From Pararge aegeria (lineage: Eukaryota; Arthropoda; Insecta; Lepidoptera; Nymphalidae): DNA of 64,000 nucleotides. The stretch lies in NCBI RefSeq assembly GCF_905163445.1, contig NC_053190.1, positions 8,310,501-8,374,500 of the forward strand, in the 5' to 3' direction. The stretch's first letter is position 1. The number at the start of each line of letters is the position of its first letter. Shown piece after piece: positions 41,301 to 49,836 of the stretch. A program made the position numbers and the translations under genes. A model generated the notes under the pieces. It ran no database searches. It had not been told where the DNA came from and was given only the letters and a program-made list of their open reading frames with translations.

Positions 41301-42417
41301 ATTCATCCCTAACAAGCGAACTTAGACGGTTTCTTATTTTCGAAAGGCAAAGCAAATAATTGGATAAAATTAAGGTTTTAGTGAAACCTAATAATACTTG
41401 AAAGATTTTTTTATATGAAACTATTTAGGGGCCCTTCTTTTAAAATTGTTTTGATTTTTTGTAGACTTTAGACAACGAATAATGTCAATAAAGCCAGTGC
41501 TTTCTACGTACATATGTTGGCTATACCATTTAGCTATATAAGTTCACGAGCCATATGCCAGTAGGTAGCTGCCAATTTAATTGAATTTCGGCATCACACC
41601 CGTAATGAATTAGTTAGTATAAATAAAGTGCTTTTATTCAGTCACGCTTACAGTAGCGCAATATTTCTATTACCTATACAAATTACCTGCCGGATGAAGT
41701 TACAATGAACGAGGTACCTACTTAATAAAAATAAGTCACAAGCAATTCTCTTGGAGGTTTAGAGTAATTCTTACATAATATTATTATAGTCCTTTATTTG
41801 CCTATTACAACCTTATTAAAATCGGTTCAGTTGCTCCAAAGCTGAGCCTGGACATAACAGACATATAGATAAACTAATAAAAAAGGTACATTTTCTTAGA
41901 ATCAAGTTGTTGGATTAAAAAAATATAATACAATTTAAAAATTAAAAAGAGGCAATTAAAATTTCAGTCAAATTAATTTTTAATTTCAATATCTATCTAC
42001 CTATTTGTGTTATTTGTATAGTTTTTATCGTTTTTGTGTCTGAATCTGTCTTTCTGAGAAGCTCATTCAGCTGTCGAATATAATCTTCAAATACACCTAC
42101 ATTTGTATATATCTATCTAAATGATGGATGAAACGGCCGGACGATATAATTACTTAAAGGGGTGGACCGTAATGAGTTAGGTACCCAGATCTAAAGAAAG
42201 CGGCACTTCAAGGAAGGCTTTTCAAATGTTTTCCAGCAATATTAATAGTATGAACTATGCACTATTTACCTTTCACTAAAATGACTTTAAGTAAGTACGA
42301 AGTTGTAATCAAATACGGTATGGTTTTATTGTTACCTACCTCGATTGGAGTTTTGCTTCGTAACATTTCGTATACTTTCCAATCTTCTAACTCCTCTTTA
42401 CTCTTCTCTTCTTCCAT
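15321..42417 (-). CDS. CCDC170: CCDC170-like coiled-coil protein (11 exons, 743 aa)
   Basis: Minus-strand coding exons: 42340-42417, 36692-36781, 35880-36618, 35588-35760, 35201-35401, 34266-34409, 29295-29399, 28148-28315, 24939-25189, 22555-22752 and 15321-15405. All introns are GT-AG and the 2232 nt close in frame. The product is almost wholly charged alpha-helical coiled coil. Features seen are NARQNAIISSLKKKIQDLEE near residue 85, which resembles the corresponding vertebrate CCDC170 segment, a break with LSLPTRFVEAHE near residue 330, and long Glu/Lys/Arg/Leu heptads up to about residue 650. A Ser/Pro/Arg-rich stretch and an acidic tail (YDDSGYADPAFDLEDDLYKG) follow. Human CCDC170 is of similar length (about 715) and is described as microtubule- and Golgi-associated; by analogy this is probably a cytoskeletal or ciliary protein. 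The start ATG has a good context (AAACATGG). Exon 1 is joined to exon 2 by phase only, so an alternative start at the ATG opening exon 2 (36781) is possible. Confidence 0.75.
15529..15745 (+). repeat. tRNA-derived SINE (family A)
   Basis: Plus-strand copy opening GGCCGATTGGCGCAGTGGGC, with body CAGCGTCCGGGTGTTTC and tail GATGACGATGTGTGTATTG. The B box is mutated (GTGTTCCTACAAC). Confidence 0.7.
15745..16667. other. Intronic spacer
   Basis: A short remnant of the SINE family-B body lies at about 15750-15830 (TTCGGCCGTGGCTAGTTACA). The rest is AT-rich sequence in which I see nothing. Confidence 0.4.
16805..19964 (-). mobile_element. RTE-clade non-LTR retrotransposon, near full length, inactive
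   Basis: About 3.16 kb on the minus strand, the usual RTE size. It runs from a G-rich 5' end (about 19964), through an apurinic-type endonuclease and a reverse transcriptase, to a (GAT)n 3' tail at 16805-16827. It is inserted in a SINE with an 11-bp target duplication. The coding region is broken by several stops and frameshifts, so it is not autonomous. Confidence 0.8.
16825..19763 (-). pseudogene. RTE endonuclease-reverse transcriptase polyprotein, broken
   Basis: Readable blocks in order on the minus strand. 18969-19763 is endonuclease, with LATYNIRTM, GLSETRRR, IQVYAPTS and GDFNAKIG. A different frame just below about 19000 shows IDYILC and GSDHR. 17891-18766 is the reverse transcriptase start, with TLIHKKGDKSNLANYRPISI and EQAGFR. 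17378-17773 is the reverse transcriptase core, with GVRQGDTISPKLF and the FADD catalytic box as HLRFADDIV. 16825-17232 is the C-terminal region, with YGAETWTLTKK, KWNWAGHICRR and GRPPARWRDDI. Defects include an in-frame TAG after FTIR near 17890, a TAG after HGCQV near 17378, a stop before IDYILC and at least two frameshifts. The order and C-terminal motif are typical of RTE elements. Confidence 0.8.
20421..21000 (+). repeat. GATGAT-type SINE (family C) interrupted by a foldback insertion
   Basis: The first part (about 20421-20528, with GGGCACGCACCTCTAAATG) and the second part (about 20945-21000, with AAGGAAAACATCGTGAG) match consecutive parts of the copy at 14041-14292. About 420 bp of inverted-repeat sequence lies between them. 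Confidence 0.55.
20529..20948. mobile_element. Foldback (inverted-repeat) insertion
   Basis: It has two hairpins in tandem. In the first, ACAAGAGCTTCAAAATTATC near 20537 pairs with GATAATTTTGAAGCTCGTGT near 20699-20718, with a GCGCTTCGCGC loop between. In the second, the segment 20729-20771 (with GGCCAATAGAATTGCACCA) pairs with 20905-20946 (with TGGTGCAATTCTATTGGTC). No coding potential is visible. It is probably a MITE-type element, or two adjacent ones. Confidence 0.5.
21106..21277. repeat. Two interleaved perfect inverted repeats
   Basis: Arm A (21106-21159, 54 bp) is the exact reverse complement of A' (21198-21251). Arm B (21158-21182, 25 bp) is the exact reverse complement of B' (21253-21277). 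The order is A-B-A'-B', so the two pairs overlap rather than nest. Confidence 0.85.
22265..22540 (-). repeat. LINE 3'-end fragment
   Basis: On the minus strand the block runs from CAGATGGCCCACCCGACGC to TGATGCAATAAAGTTTCTA, with a polyadenylation-like end and a short TTCTA repeat. It is a non-LTR retrotransposon or derived 3' end, lying only about 10 bp past the exon that ends at 22555. Confidence 0.5.
23308..23345. repeat. CA/CG-rich microsatellite
   Basis: Alternating ACACGC and CACAC units. Confidence 0.75.
23532..23715 (-). repeat. SINE family-B body
   Basis: Shares AGTTAGCCCTTACCTGC, GTAGCGGGCTAACCTG and CATCGTACCGGAACGC with the copies at 31806 and 33593 and, inverted, with 1597-1892. 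The tRNA-like head is not evident. Confidence 0.6.
25720..26135 (+). mobile_element. 5'-truncated RTE retrotransposon end
   Basis: The plus-strand frame 25788-26126 encodes the C-terminal region of an RTE polyprotein: LRNEEIRKRTRVTDIDQRVA, KLKWQWAGNIAR, GRRSVGRPPTRWTDDI. The block ends in TCCAGCAGTGGACAG and a (GATGAT)n run. It differs clearly in sequence from the RTE at 16805-19964, so it is another family. The upstream boundary is approximate. Confidence 0.75.
27407..27640 (+). repeat. tRNA-derived SINE (family C)
   Basis: B-box-like TGTTCGATTCCCG, then GCACGCACCTCTCATTTC, CCAGCGTGGTGGTCTAAG and GATGATGATGAT at the end. Confidence 0.6.
27697..27850 (+). repeat. SINE family-A body, head missing
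   Basis: From TGAATGTTTTTCAGTGTCTG to GATGGCGATGTGTGAATTGC and a TTTATTTA tail; the tRNA-like head is absent. Confidence 0.6.
27938..28105 (+). repeat. Helitron-like fragment
   Basis: TGCTATAAATGCGAAACTG at one end, TACTTTTTATGTCGGG in the middle and CGCGGGCGACGTATATATTAG at the other follow the order of the Helitron-like copies. Confidence 0.4.
28391..28980 (-). mobile_element. Non-autonomous Helitron-like element, inverted copy
   Basis: Near-copy of 3737-4468 on the opposite strand, starting ACTAGCGGACCCGCGCGAC and carrying the same GGATGGTACGCATCAGATC and GACCCGGGATATCAGC segments. It lacks about 85 bp present in the other copy and the GTCTG-repeat end. Confidence 0.55.
31138..31191. repeat. 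Short inverted repeat
   Basis: CATATTTAAACACAGTA (31138-31154) pairs exactly with TACTGTGTTTAAATATG (31175-31191) across a 20-bp loop. Confidence 0.75.
31806..31985 (-). repeat. SINE family-B body
   Basis: Contains AGATGGTAGCGGGCTAA and CGACATCGTACCGGAACG, as in the other family-B copies. Confidence 0.55.
32707..32930 (-). repeat. tRNA-derived SINE (family A)
   Basis: Full-length minus-strand copy from ATACTACGACATTACACAC to the tRNA-like head ending CAATCGGCCGTC. Confidence 0.7.
33593..33791 (-). repeat. SINE family-B body
   Basis: Contains AAGTTAGCCCTTTCAATTTC, AGATGGTAGCGGGCTAA and ATCATACCGGAACGCTAAA. Confidence 0.6.
34410..35200 (-). other. CCDC170-like intron (between exons 5 and 6)
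   Basis: It holds a diverged direct repeat (about 34664-34860) and, at 34890-35000, a reversed LINE 3' end made of AATTCAAATTCA-type repeats followed by CAACCGGTTCGGAAGGCAGA. Confidence 0.5.
37979..37984 (-). terminator. Polyadenylation signal of the histidine-rich gene
   Basis: AATAAA on the minus strand, about 75 nt beyond the TAA stop of the histidine-rich frame. Confidence 0.65.
38059..38802 (-). CDS. Histidine-rich secreted protein (single exon, 247 aa)
   Basis: One uninterrupted minus-strand frame from ATG to TAA. Residues 1-19 (MRSLLVLCGLVALVAVVSS) form a clear signal peptide, followed by a basic stretch REIREKREAD that looks like a propeptide cut site. From about residue 35 to the end it is low-complexity His, Gly, Lys, Asp and Glu, with about 100 histidines in 247 residues, in runs such as HHHHHH and HGHKGHH. 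There is no transmembrane helix beyond the signal. Such proteins can bind Zn, Cu or other metals and occur in insect cuticle or haemolymph; which role applies cannot be told. The gene has its own TATA box, initiator and polyadenylation signal and lies in an intron of the CCDC170-like gene on the same strand. The long open frames on the other strand are by-products of the CAY/GGN repeats. Confidence 0.85.
   Translation of the reverse strand: MRSLLVLCGLVALVAVVSSREIREKREADLAVAASHHHGHHGGHHEGGGHEHHGDHHHDHDHHDHKGHKGHHAHHHGHKGHHDHHGHKGHHGEHGGHKKHHHHDEGHHHHHGHGEKGHHGHGHDEHGHWHKGHDTKGHHGIEHHDEFKKDKHFHDHHGEKGHHSHHGGHHHEGGHKKGGHFHHGHKHHDHHDHDHGKHGHHEHGGHHHHHKGHHGDDGHHEHHHHHHGHGKKGEHGDHKHWGYKKGH
38825..38856 (-). 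promoter_or_regulatory. TATA box and initiator of the histidine-rich gene
   Basis: TATAAAAC at 38849-38856 (minus strand) is followed about 28 nt later by a TCAGC initiator-like sequence at 38826-38830, the normal spacing for an insect TATA promoter. The predicted 5' untranslated region is only about 25 nt. Confidence 0.65.
40990..41205 (-). repeat. LINE 3'-end fragment
   Basis: The reverse-oriented partner of 842-1052. On the plus strand it reads AATTCAAATTCCAACTC, then TATCACAGGCACTTATGAAG, then CGAGGGTTCCAAACGCGCCC. Confidence 0.6.
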
Positions 42418-45400
42418 GTTTCATTAATTTAGGTACACCTATTTTCCAAGATAAAAGTGCAGTATACTATAATTAAAACCAGTGCGAGAGGGTTTTTTGT
42501 AGCGAAGGTTAACCGCTTTAACAGCGTTGCTACGTACTGAAAATACGTAAACATTATACAATCGATTTTACAGGAGGGAATCGGTGCTACTCTACAAATT
42601 TATAAGCAGGTATGTACCTACTCGTGTCGTTTTTAAATGTGGCAATTTATGTACAAAATACTACATGTATTCTGAAGATAAAGGTAGGTATTGAGCTTCG
42701 CGTTTCCTTGATCTTGGTCTTTTCACCCAGGTTTGTCTACCTAGAGTACCTACCTACTGAGTAGTTCGACTACAGTTCTGTTGTGCTGGTCAGTCGGCTC
42801 TGATTCCGTTCGAGTTTTATCCTTTAGTACTGAAATTCCTAAGATACCGTACGTTTCCATATTCGTTAGCTTTATGGATGACCCATGCCAATGCCTATAA
42901 TTGAGGGCGGTAAGACACACTGGTTGAAAATTTCCCTTTTCAAGCATCGAGGTTCATTTTCTATGTGAAAAAACCCGAGTACCTACCTTCTTTTTATACC
43001 CTGATGATAAAATAGGAAAGTAGTTTGAAGTCGGTAAGTACCTATAATATAATTATTATTAGTTCCGTATGGTGCGATTCAGAGTATGCAGAGGAATCTA
43101 TCTCGTACAATGTGTGTACCAACACTATTGAGTACGTAAAGTAGACCGTACCTCCTTTTGTGATGAGTAGAATTGTGATCCTCCGGCAAAAAGTGTTACA
43201 AGTAGTAGAAATGGTCTTAAGTTCTGTTTAACCATAGGTCAGATAACCGCGTGGGTAGCGAGACTGATATTACTTGCGCCAACGAGCTTGCCAAACCTTC
43301 ATGATCAAACTGTCTCAAAAGTAGTACAATGCACCGTGTCGCGCGCCACTTGTATGTTCTTGCCTTAAAACGACTGCATTCTACTTAATAAATAATTGAT
43401 ATTCTTCTTCGCTAATGCTAAGTAAAACTTCATGTAGGTACCAAATAAAGCGACATGTTTTTCCTTAAAGGAATAAAGAGCAACACGCGAGAAGTTGCAT
43501 CTGCGAACGATTTGCCCGAAATCGCATGCACCATACAGCACGGAAATAGCCTCTTTTATAGGGACAATTTATATTAGAACGGGCAGTTTGTTTTGATGAT
43601 TTTGATTTGAGACGCTATTTATACACTACCAGCTCCCCGTGGTCTAGTTCGCATAAAGTTTCCCGTACTAACTTTCTTCCACTCACAATACACCCAAATC
43701 AAGGGAGTCAATTCATCCACCTTTCTCAAAAATTAGGAAAAAATGTTTTTTGCAAACGGACTGAAAAAATATATTCAAAGTTCCGCCCTGACCAATGAAC
43801 TTTCATACCCTTTTTTATAAATCTTTATACATAATGTGTCCACGGCTGTAAAATTGTTACTGTATATCGTATCTGTCTAATCGTGAATCTGTCCGATACC
43901 GATTAATGGGCAGTCGTTTTTTTAAGATCGTTAGGTACGCCCTATAAAATAAAAGTCGATGTTACTTGGTAATAATTTAGTTATTAAGTAGTTTCAGAGC
44001 CTATTGGGTAAACATACTAACAAAATGTATCAGCCAGAATGGCGGGTGTATGATTTCCAAATGTATCGAAATTATACAGTACAAATGTACGTTTTTGTAC
44101 TAAACTTTGGATAAATGAAAATTTAAATTATCGTATGTTGAGAAAACGTCACATCAAAGTGAGCTTCCATTCTAACGTCATATGGCGGGTCATTTCCGAA
44201 CGCCATGTTTTGATAAATTGTACCTATATCTTTTATGATCTTGTCAAATTATAAAGACAAAAACAAGTGTGCGTACTGTACTGTAATGTACAAGCGTTAC
44301 AAGTTATACTTCTTTGGCGTATGGAATAAAAATAACTAAAATAAAGTAGTGATTTACGATAAATATTAAAATTAAACAAAAAAGATTTTTTTAACGTTAT
44401 AATATTTATTTATTCACACTGTACTGTTACGAAACACTTGTTCTAAATATAAAAATACTAGAATATACAACTTGAACATAGTTATCGATGTTCTTGCCAC
44501 CTAGAACTAACTTTACGATGTAGTTTTCAGGTGTCGGTGTGCGCGTGCATCGTAAAAATCTCACATTTTTCTCTATCGCGCCAACTTCTTTTATTTTTCA
44601 TGAATACCGTATTTGTTTAATTAATTAAATAAATATTGTACTATTGCAATAGGTTAGCAAAATAATAAAGCATAATAAAGGAAAAAAAACAGTTTTATTG
44701 AAACAAAAAGTAATTTACCTTATCATATAAATCTTATTAACAACAAATAGGAGTAAGCGTTTCAAATTTGAAACGTTGGTCGTTTGCTACTCATTCTTAG
44801 GTATGTCGCGAATGCACGGGTCCGGCGAATAGCCGGCCACGGCTAGTAGAACAATGCGCAATGGGTCAAAAGCATATATCCCAAAACTCCTCGGTATTTA
44901 ACCATAAAATAAGTATGAGTTTGTTCACAGATAAAAGTACCATTAGAACTCTTATGTACTGATACACAACGCGATGTTAATAAACACCCAGAAACTGAGA
45001 ACATCCATAGGTTCATCACACAAAAATTTGGCAATTGCGGGAATCGAACCCAGCCTTTTACTCAGAAAGCAGCGTCGCTGCCCACTGTGCCAATCTACCG
45101 TCGGAATTTTACTTTTCTTTTCTAACAGCCAATTAAAATAAATTACTTTTTATATAGGAAATATTACACATATAACAGTTTTTTTAATACTATATAACAA
45201 TATGAAACCTACTTAATATATATAACCTACATAATAACCAATTTATTTTAAATAGCTTTAATAGGTAAGAAAGGTAAAGTTATACAAAATTCAGATCCGC
45301 CAGTCTTCTATGATCATGATAATTTTTTTTTGCGGCCTATGTATTGCCCCACTCTATAACACGTAGATTCATATCATTGTGTAAACAAGGTGTATTGTGT

Positions 45401-47829
45401 TAAATAACTAAATGTAAATCTTTAGGTATAATTAAGTATACATAGAATATGTATCAAAAATATGCATAATATAAGCTCTGGGAAGCTTAAATTCGGTTAT
45501 GATATTAGTTAACATTTCTTCTGATAGGATACCACTCCACAGTATAGTCAACCAAATCTCAAAAAGAATTAGAACGCAATTAAAAAGAAACACGATGAAA
45601 GAAATTGTTTTAAATGGCAAATGGTTTAAGGAAAACTGCATAAAACAGGAACGAGTCCAGGGATACAGATACCCACACACATTTCAAATAACTAAAGACA
45701 AAATAAAGTCGTGACAAAATTTTTTAGTTAACATTGTAGACATTGAACATTTGTTAATAATGATGAGCTATTGATGTAGATGGGCAGTGAACACTTGAGT
45801 TTAAAACTAAATTACCTACAAAAACCAATACACAGTATTGTGTAGGTACTTAAATCTAAATAATGACACATACTACAAAATCGATCTTGTTGCAAAAATC
45901 GACACAAAATTCAACTTTTTATAATCTATTTAAAAATTAAAGAGTTATCACAAAATCACCTAATCCTTAACCACTAAGAAAGGCGCCGTAACTTAGAAAC
46001 ATAGATTCAAAACTTCAACATGTGTAATTAAAATCAAAGGTGTACTAATCACATTGAAGTTGTTAAACATGAAATACTTTCAATACACACCAACAACAGA
46101 TCCATTGACTTGAGATGAGAATTATAAACCCTATGTAGAGAATTATTGTTAAATAAAAATATGACATGAACTATATAGGAACTATTGTAAAGGAGTAAAA
46201 GTTTTGAAATTAACACTGTATTAGGAATGTGGTACATAAATATTTGTGGTTTTTATGAGCTGATACCTATGATTTGGGAATAACCAACAACAACGTTTAA
46301 ATGTCTACATGTAAAGTTTTTTTTGGATCAATTTTACTTTTAAATAGTAATTAACATTATATTATGTAAAATTTTAACTTAACAGCACATTAATCGTTGA
46401 AAATATTTAAATTAACCTTCTCCTGTTAAATTTGAGTTTTGTATTTTACATACAAGTCGGCAGCTTGATATTACCGTACACGAGACAAAAACAGACGAAA
46501 TCCCAACCACAAAAATTAGCCAGCATTGACAATCTTTATTTAAGTATACTGCATACCCGTTTATAATAAACAATCCAATGGAAATGTCTAACAATAATGA
46601 AAAAAATAAGTTATGAAGGATTTGTAAATAAACAATTTGAATATCGAATTTTTGAGTTTATGATAATTAACACGGAGCTGTCCAATAGATATATTTTAAA
46701 AGCAGTCAGTGAAGAGATACGGTCGTAAATTATTAAGTGCTTTTATAAATTTTATAATTTTTTTTGCTTTAATAATTTTTTTGTAAATGACTTAAAAATT
46801 CGTACAAAAATAAATAACGTTTCTCTTTACATAACATATATGATAGGCTTATGTATTTACATTAGCACGTTTATTTATTTTATTAGCACGTCAAAGAACA
46901 TTGAAGTGACAATACTAAATTTAACATTTTGACTTCTATTTCTACTATGTAATATCATTCATTAAAGAGTTTGATTAATAACTCGGACTATACCCTCAGC
47001 CTGTATAATACTTAGTTGCAGTATTATTCGGTTGAATACCAGTGACTGGTGCACAATAATGTATCAATATAAGTTTTTAATACTAACATAATAACTAATA
47101 AAATAAATGCTTAGAACGTGGCAAAAATATAAATCTAAATGAGGTGGTTCTTGTACATACATACTAAGGTTTACAAAAGTCGTAGCTCACACTGGTTGTC
47201 ATGATTCTAGCTCAAACTTTATTATAAAGTACAAGCTGGCAAGGAATCTTTGATAGAGCTATTACGCACAGTGTAAACATTTAAAAGCTCATTTTCAAAT
47301 CACTCTGAATTCTCACTTAGTCCTTATTATAAGTATTTAATAAAAATAAGTTTAATGCTTAAGTCTTACAACCGAATACTGTAACGTCAATGGCTGTGGA
47401 GCTTATACTGAATAAATATTATTATTACATAGCTGCAAAATAATTGAAACAGAATAGGTTCGAGATGTGAATACATCTCAAAAATATTTATATAAATATG
47501 AGAATAAACTACTTTGCACATAGACCATTGAAATGAAAAATATTAAGTGAGCGCTTTCGTCTAACATTGATTCAGAATGAAAAAAACCTCTCTTAACATA
47601 AGCGTTTTATGTTATAAAACAATAGTGCCAATAGTGTACATAAATCTCAACTGGATTGACAGATCTAAAATACCTTTCCGTTTTCTTTGTGGAAACGCAT
47701 AGTGGGTAGGCATTAAAATTTAGTTTCAGTTATTTAGGAACACAAAAATTAGCATTAAATTCTTCTCTAATATGAGAAATTTGCCGTTAATGCCGTTTAA
47801 ATTAGGAAGTGAGAAAGCACACTATTGTA
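42418..47829. other. Spacer between the CCDC170-like gene start and the transposon
   Basis: No gene is supported. A truncated family-A SINE lies at 44983-45103. The stretch next to 42417 should contain the 5' untranslated region and promoter of the CCDC170-like gene, but I see no TATA box. The small plus-strand frame at 45499-45714 has no recognisable motif. The 3' end of the Siwi transcript may extend into the right part; the first canonical AATAAA on the minus strand to the left of the transposon is near 47218-47223. Confidence 0.5.
44983..45103 (-). repeat. SINE family-A head, tail truncated
   Basis: Contains AACACCCAGAAACTGAG, then the tRNA-like head (GGCAATTGCGGGAATCGAAC... on the plus strand) ending CCAATCTACCGTCGG. 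Confidence 0.6.
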
Positions 47830-47980
47830 TAGATACTTCAACTCAGTTGTGCGCGCGGCCCTATGTGTGCGTGCGCTTGTAAATATACAACTTTCATTCG
47901 TGTGGCAGTGACGCGGCAGTCGTCGTTCGAGCAAGACGTGTTCCTATCGCTTTTTCTTACGGGTACAGTCGTTTACGAAA

Positions 47981-49463
47981 ATGTCTAGTTCTTCACGGAA
48001 AAAATGTTTAAGGAGTCAGGTAAATATTTTTTATTTTTAAATTTAGATGTAATGAATAGGTATTTATTATGATTCTATATACGAAAAAATATATCCTTGT
48101 TGACGTTTACGTATTATTGTTTTAGACTCGAGAAACCATTGCTAAGGTATACGAATTTCTGAAAATAGATGCGAGAGATATATTGGAACTAGTAAGTGAT
48201 CCAGTTTGCAGTGCAAGTCCAATTTTAATATCGAAACTAAGTGAACATTTAAATAGCGTACGGAAAAGAACAGCAATGGCAGTGGGGGTATCAGAGAGAA
48301 CAGTTACTAATATATTGGCTGAAGGAAAAGAATCTGACTCTAAGTTTAAATCTCCGCATAAAGACCGTAAAAAACGTTTAAAGAAGTTAGAATTAGACAA
48401 CTTTAACGTTGATGTTATACGTTCCACTATTCAAAATTACCATTTAGAACATCGTGAGTTACCTACCTTGCTAAAGTTGAAAAGAATATTTCAAGATAAA
48501 CTTAACTATGATGGAAGTATTTCGACTCTGCGTACAGCTTTGTTAAAGTTGGGATACAAATGGCGAAAAACTGTGGATAACAGACGTGTTATTATAGAGC
48601 GGCATGACATCCTAAAACTACGATTTTCCTACCTAAAAAATTTACTCAGATACCGTCAAGAAAATCGGTGTATCGTATATACAGATGAGAGCTATATCTT
48701 AACTAATCATGTTCAAAACAAAGGATGGGGTAATAAAGATGGACCACCTTTAAAGAGAAACCTGTCGAAAGGACAAAGAATTATCATTGTGCATGCTGGT
48801 TCAGAACAAGGTTTCGTACCTAACGCACTATTGACATACAAAGCAAATAGTGTTTCTGGTGATTACCATTCTAACATGAACGCGGAAAACTATGAAAAGT
48901 GGCTAAAAGAACGTCTAGTACCGAATCTTCCACCTAACTCTGTGGTTGTGCTTGATAATGCCTCATACCATAACGTTCAAAATGACAGAGCCCCAAATTC
49001 GAATTCCAAAAAAATAGAAATGCAGAGATGGCTGACAGAAAAAAATATAGCTTTTAATCAAGATATGAAAAAAATTGAACTGTATGATTTGATTAAAAAA
49101 AATAAAGAAAACTATATCTGTTACAAGATTGATGACATACTTCAGCGATATGGCATAAAAGTTCTTCGATTGCCACCATATCATCCTGAACTAAACCCCA
49201 TAGAAAATGTGTGGGGAATTTTAAAAAATTATATTGCTTCGCGTAATGTCGACCAAAATGTGACGGAAATAATGAAACTCATAAATGAATGTTTAAGTCA
49301 AATTGATGAAGGGATGTGGGGTAATACTTGTCGACATGTACAAAAGAAAGAAGAAGAATACTATAGACATTTTGACATGGAGTCAGAATTCATAATTAAC
49401 CTTGATGAGAGCAGCGAATCCGAAAATTCATCATTTGATTTTTCAAGTAGCGATTCAGAATAA
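47981..49463 (+). CDS. IS630-Tc1-mariner transposase, DD82E type (2 exons, 458 aa)
   Basis: Exon 1 is 47981-48019 (MSSSSRKKCLRSQ) and exon 2 is 48126-49463. The 106-bp intron has GTAAAT at its start and TGTTTTAG at its end. An N-terminal helix-turn-helix region is seen around residues 60-80 (AMAVGVSERTVTNIL) and a basic stretch near residue 90 (KDRKKRLKK). The DDE catalytic residues are D200 (YTDESY), D290 (VVVLDNASYH) and E373 (HPELNPIENVWG). Exactly 82 residues lie between D290 and E373, which defines the DD82E group known as Sailor. The C-terminus is acidic and serine-rich. The frame has no stops or frameshifts, and the element's inverted repeats are nearly perfect, so activity is possible. 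The protein should cut and paste the element at TA sites in the nucleus. Confidence 0.9.
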
Positions 49464-49468
49464 TGTTC

Positions 49469-49478
49469 AATAAATAAA
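49469..49478 (+). terminator. Transposase polyadenylation signals
   Basis: Two overlapping AATAAA hexamers within 15 nt of the transposase stop codon. Confidence 0.6.
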
Positions 49479-49836
49479 CATTAAATTACCAAATAACTGT
49501 TTTTTTAAAAAAAAACCCGTATATAACCCGTAAATAACTGTATTTGTATTTGTACCCGACTGTACCTCTTGTCACGCACACAAAGTCACTGTATATGTAC
49601 AAGGTTTACCCACACATAGGGCCGCGCGCACAACTGAGTTGATGTATCTATAACTATCTTTTGACACTCGAGCAATTTTGTTTGATAACAACAATAGAAT
49701 TGTTAAAATCGATTTCAGATTTCACGTTTTCTGTATCTAATCATTATTATTAATATTAATAATTATGGTCAATTATAATAAACGTACAGTATTCGGTCGC
49801 GAATGGCTCCTGTTGTGGGCGACCAACAAAACACGA

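Larger units (their letters stand above)
36782..42339 (-). other. First coding intron of the CCDC170-like gene, host of a nested gene
   Basis: A 5558-bp intron bounded by CCAATCGAG/GTAGGT and ATTTTAG/ATGG. It contains the histidine-rich protein gene (38059-38802), a LINE 3' end (40990-41205) and AT-rich sequence in which I see no other exon. Confidence 0.6.
47830..49650 (+). mobile_element. DD82E (Sailor-type) DNA transposon, apparently intact
   Basis: An 1821-bp element with 40-bp terminal inverted repeats (47830-47869 and 49611-49650) that match at 39 of 40 positions. Both begin TAGATAC and contain CAACTCAGTTGTGCGCGCGG. It is flanked by TA on both sides (47828-47829 and 49651-49652), the target duplication of IS630-Tc1-mariner elements. 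It carries one full transposase gene with a small intron and its own AATAAA (49469-49474). The near identity of the ends and the open frame point to recent insertion. Confidence 0.9.

Noticed and set aside
45499..45714. Plus-strand frame of 71 codons with a protein-like composition
   Set aside because: No motif, no splice context, no promoter or polyadenylation signal clearly tied to it, and its length is expected by chance in AT-rich DNA.
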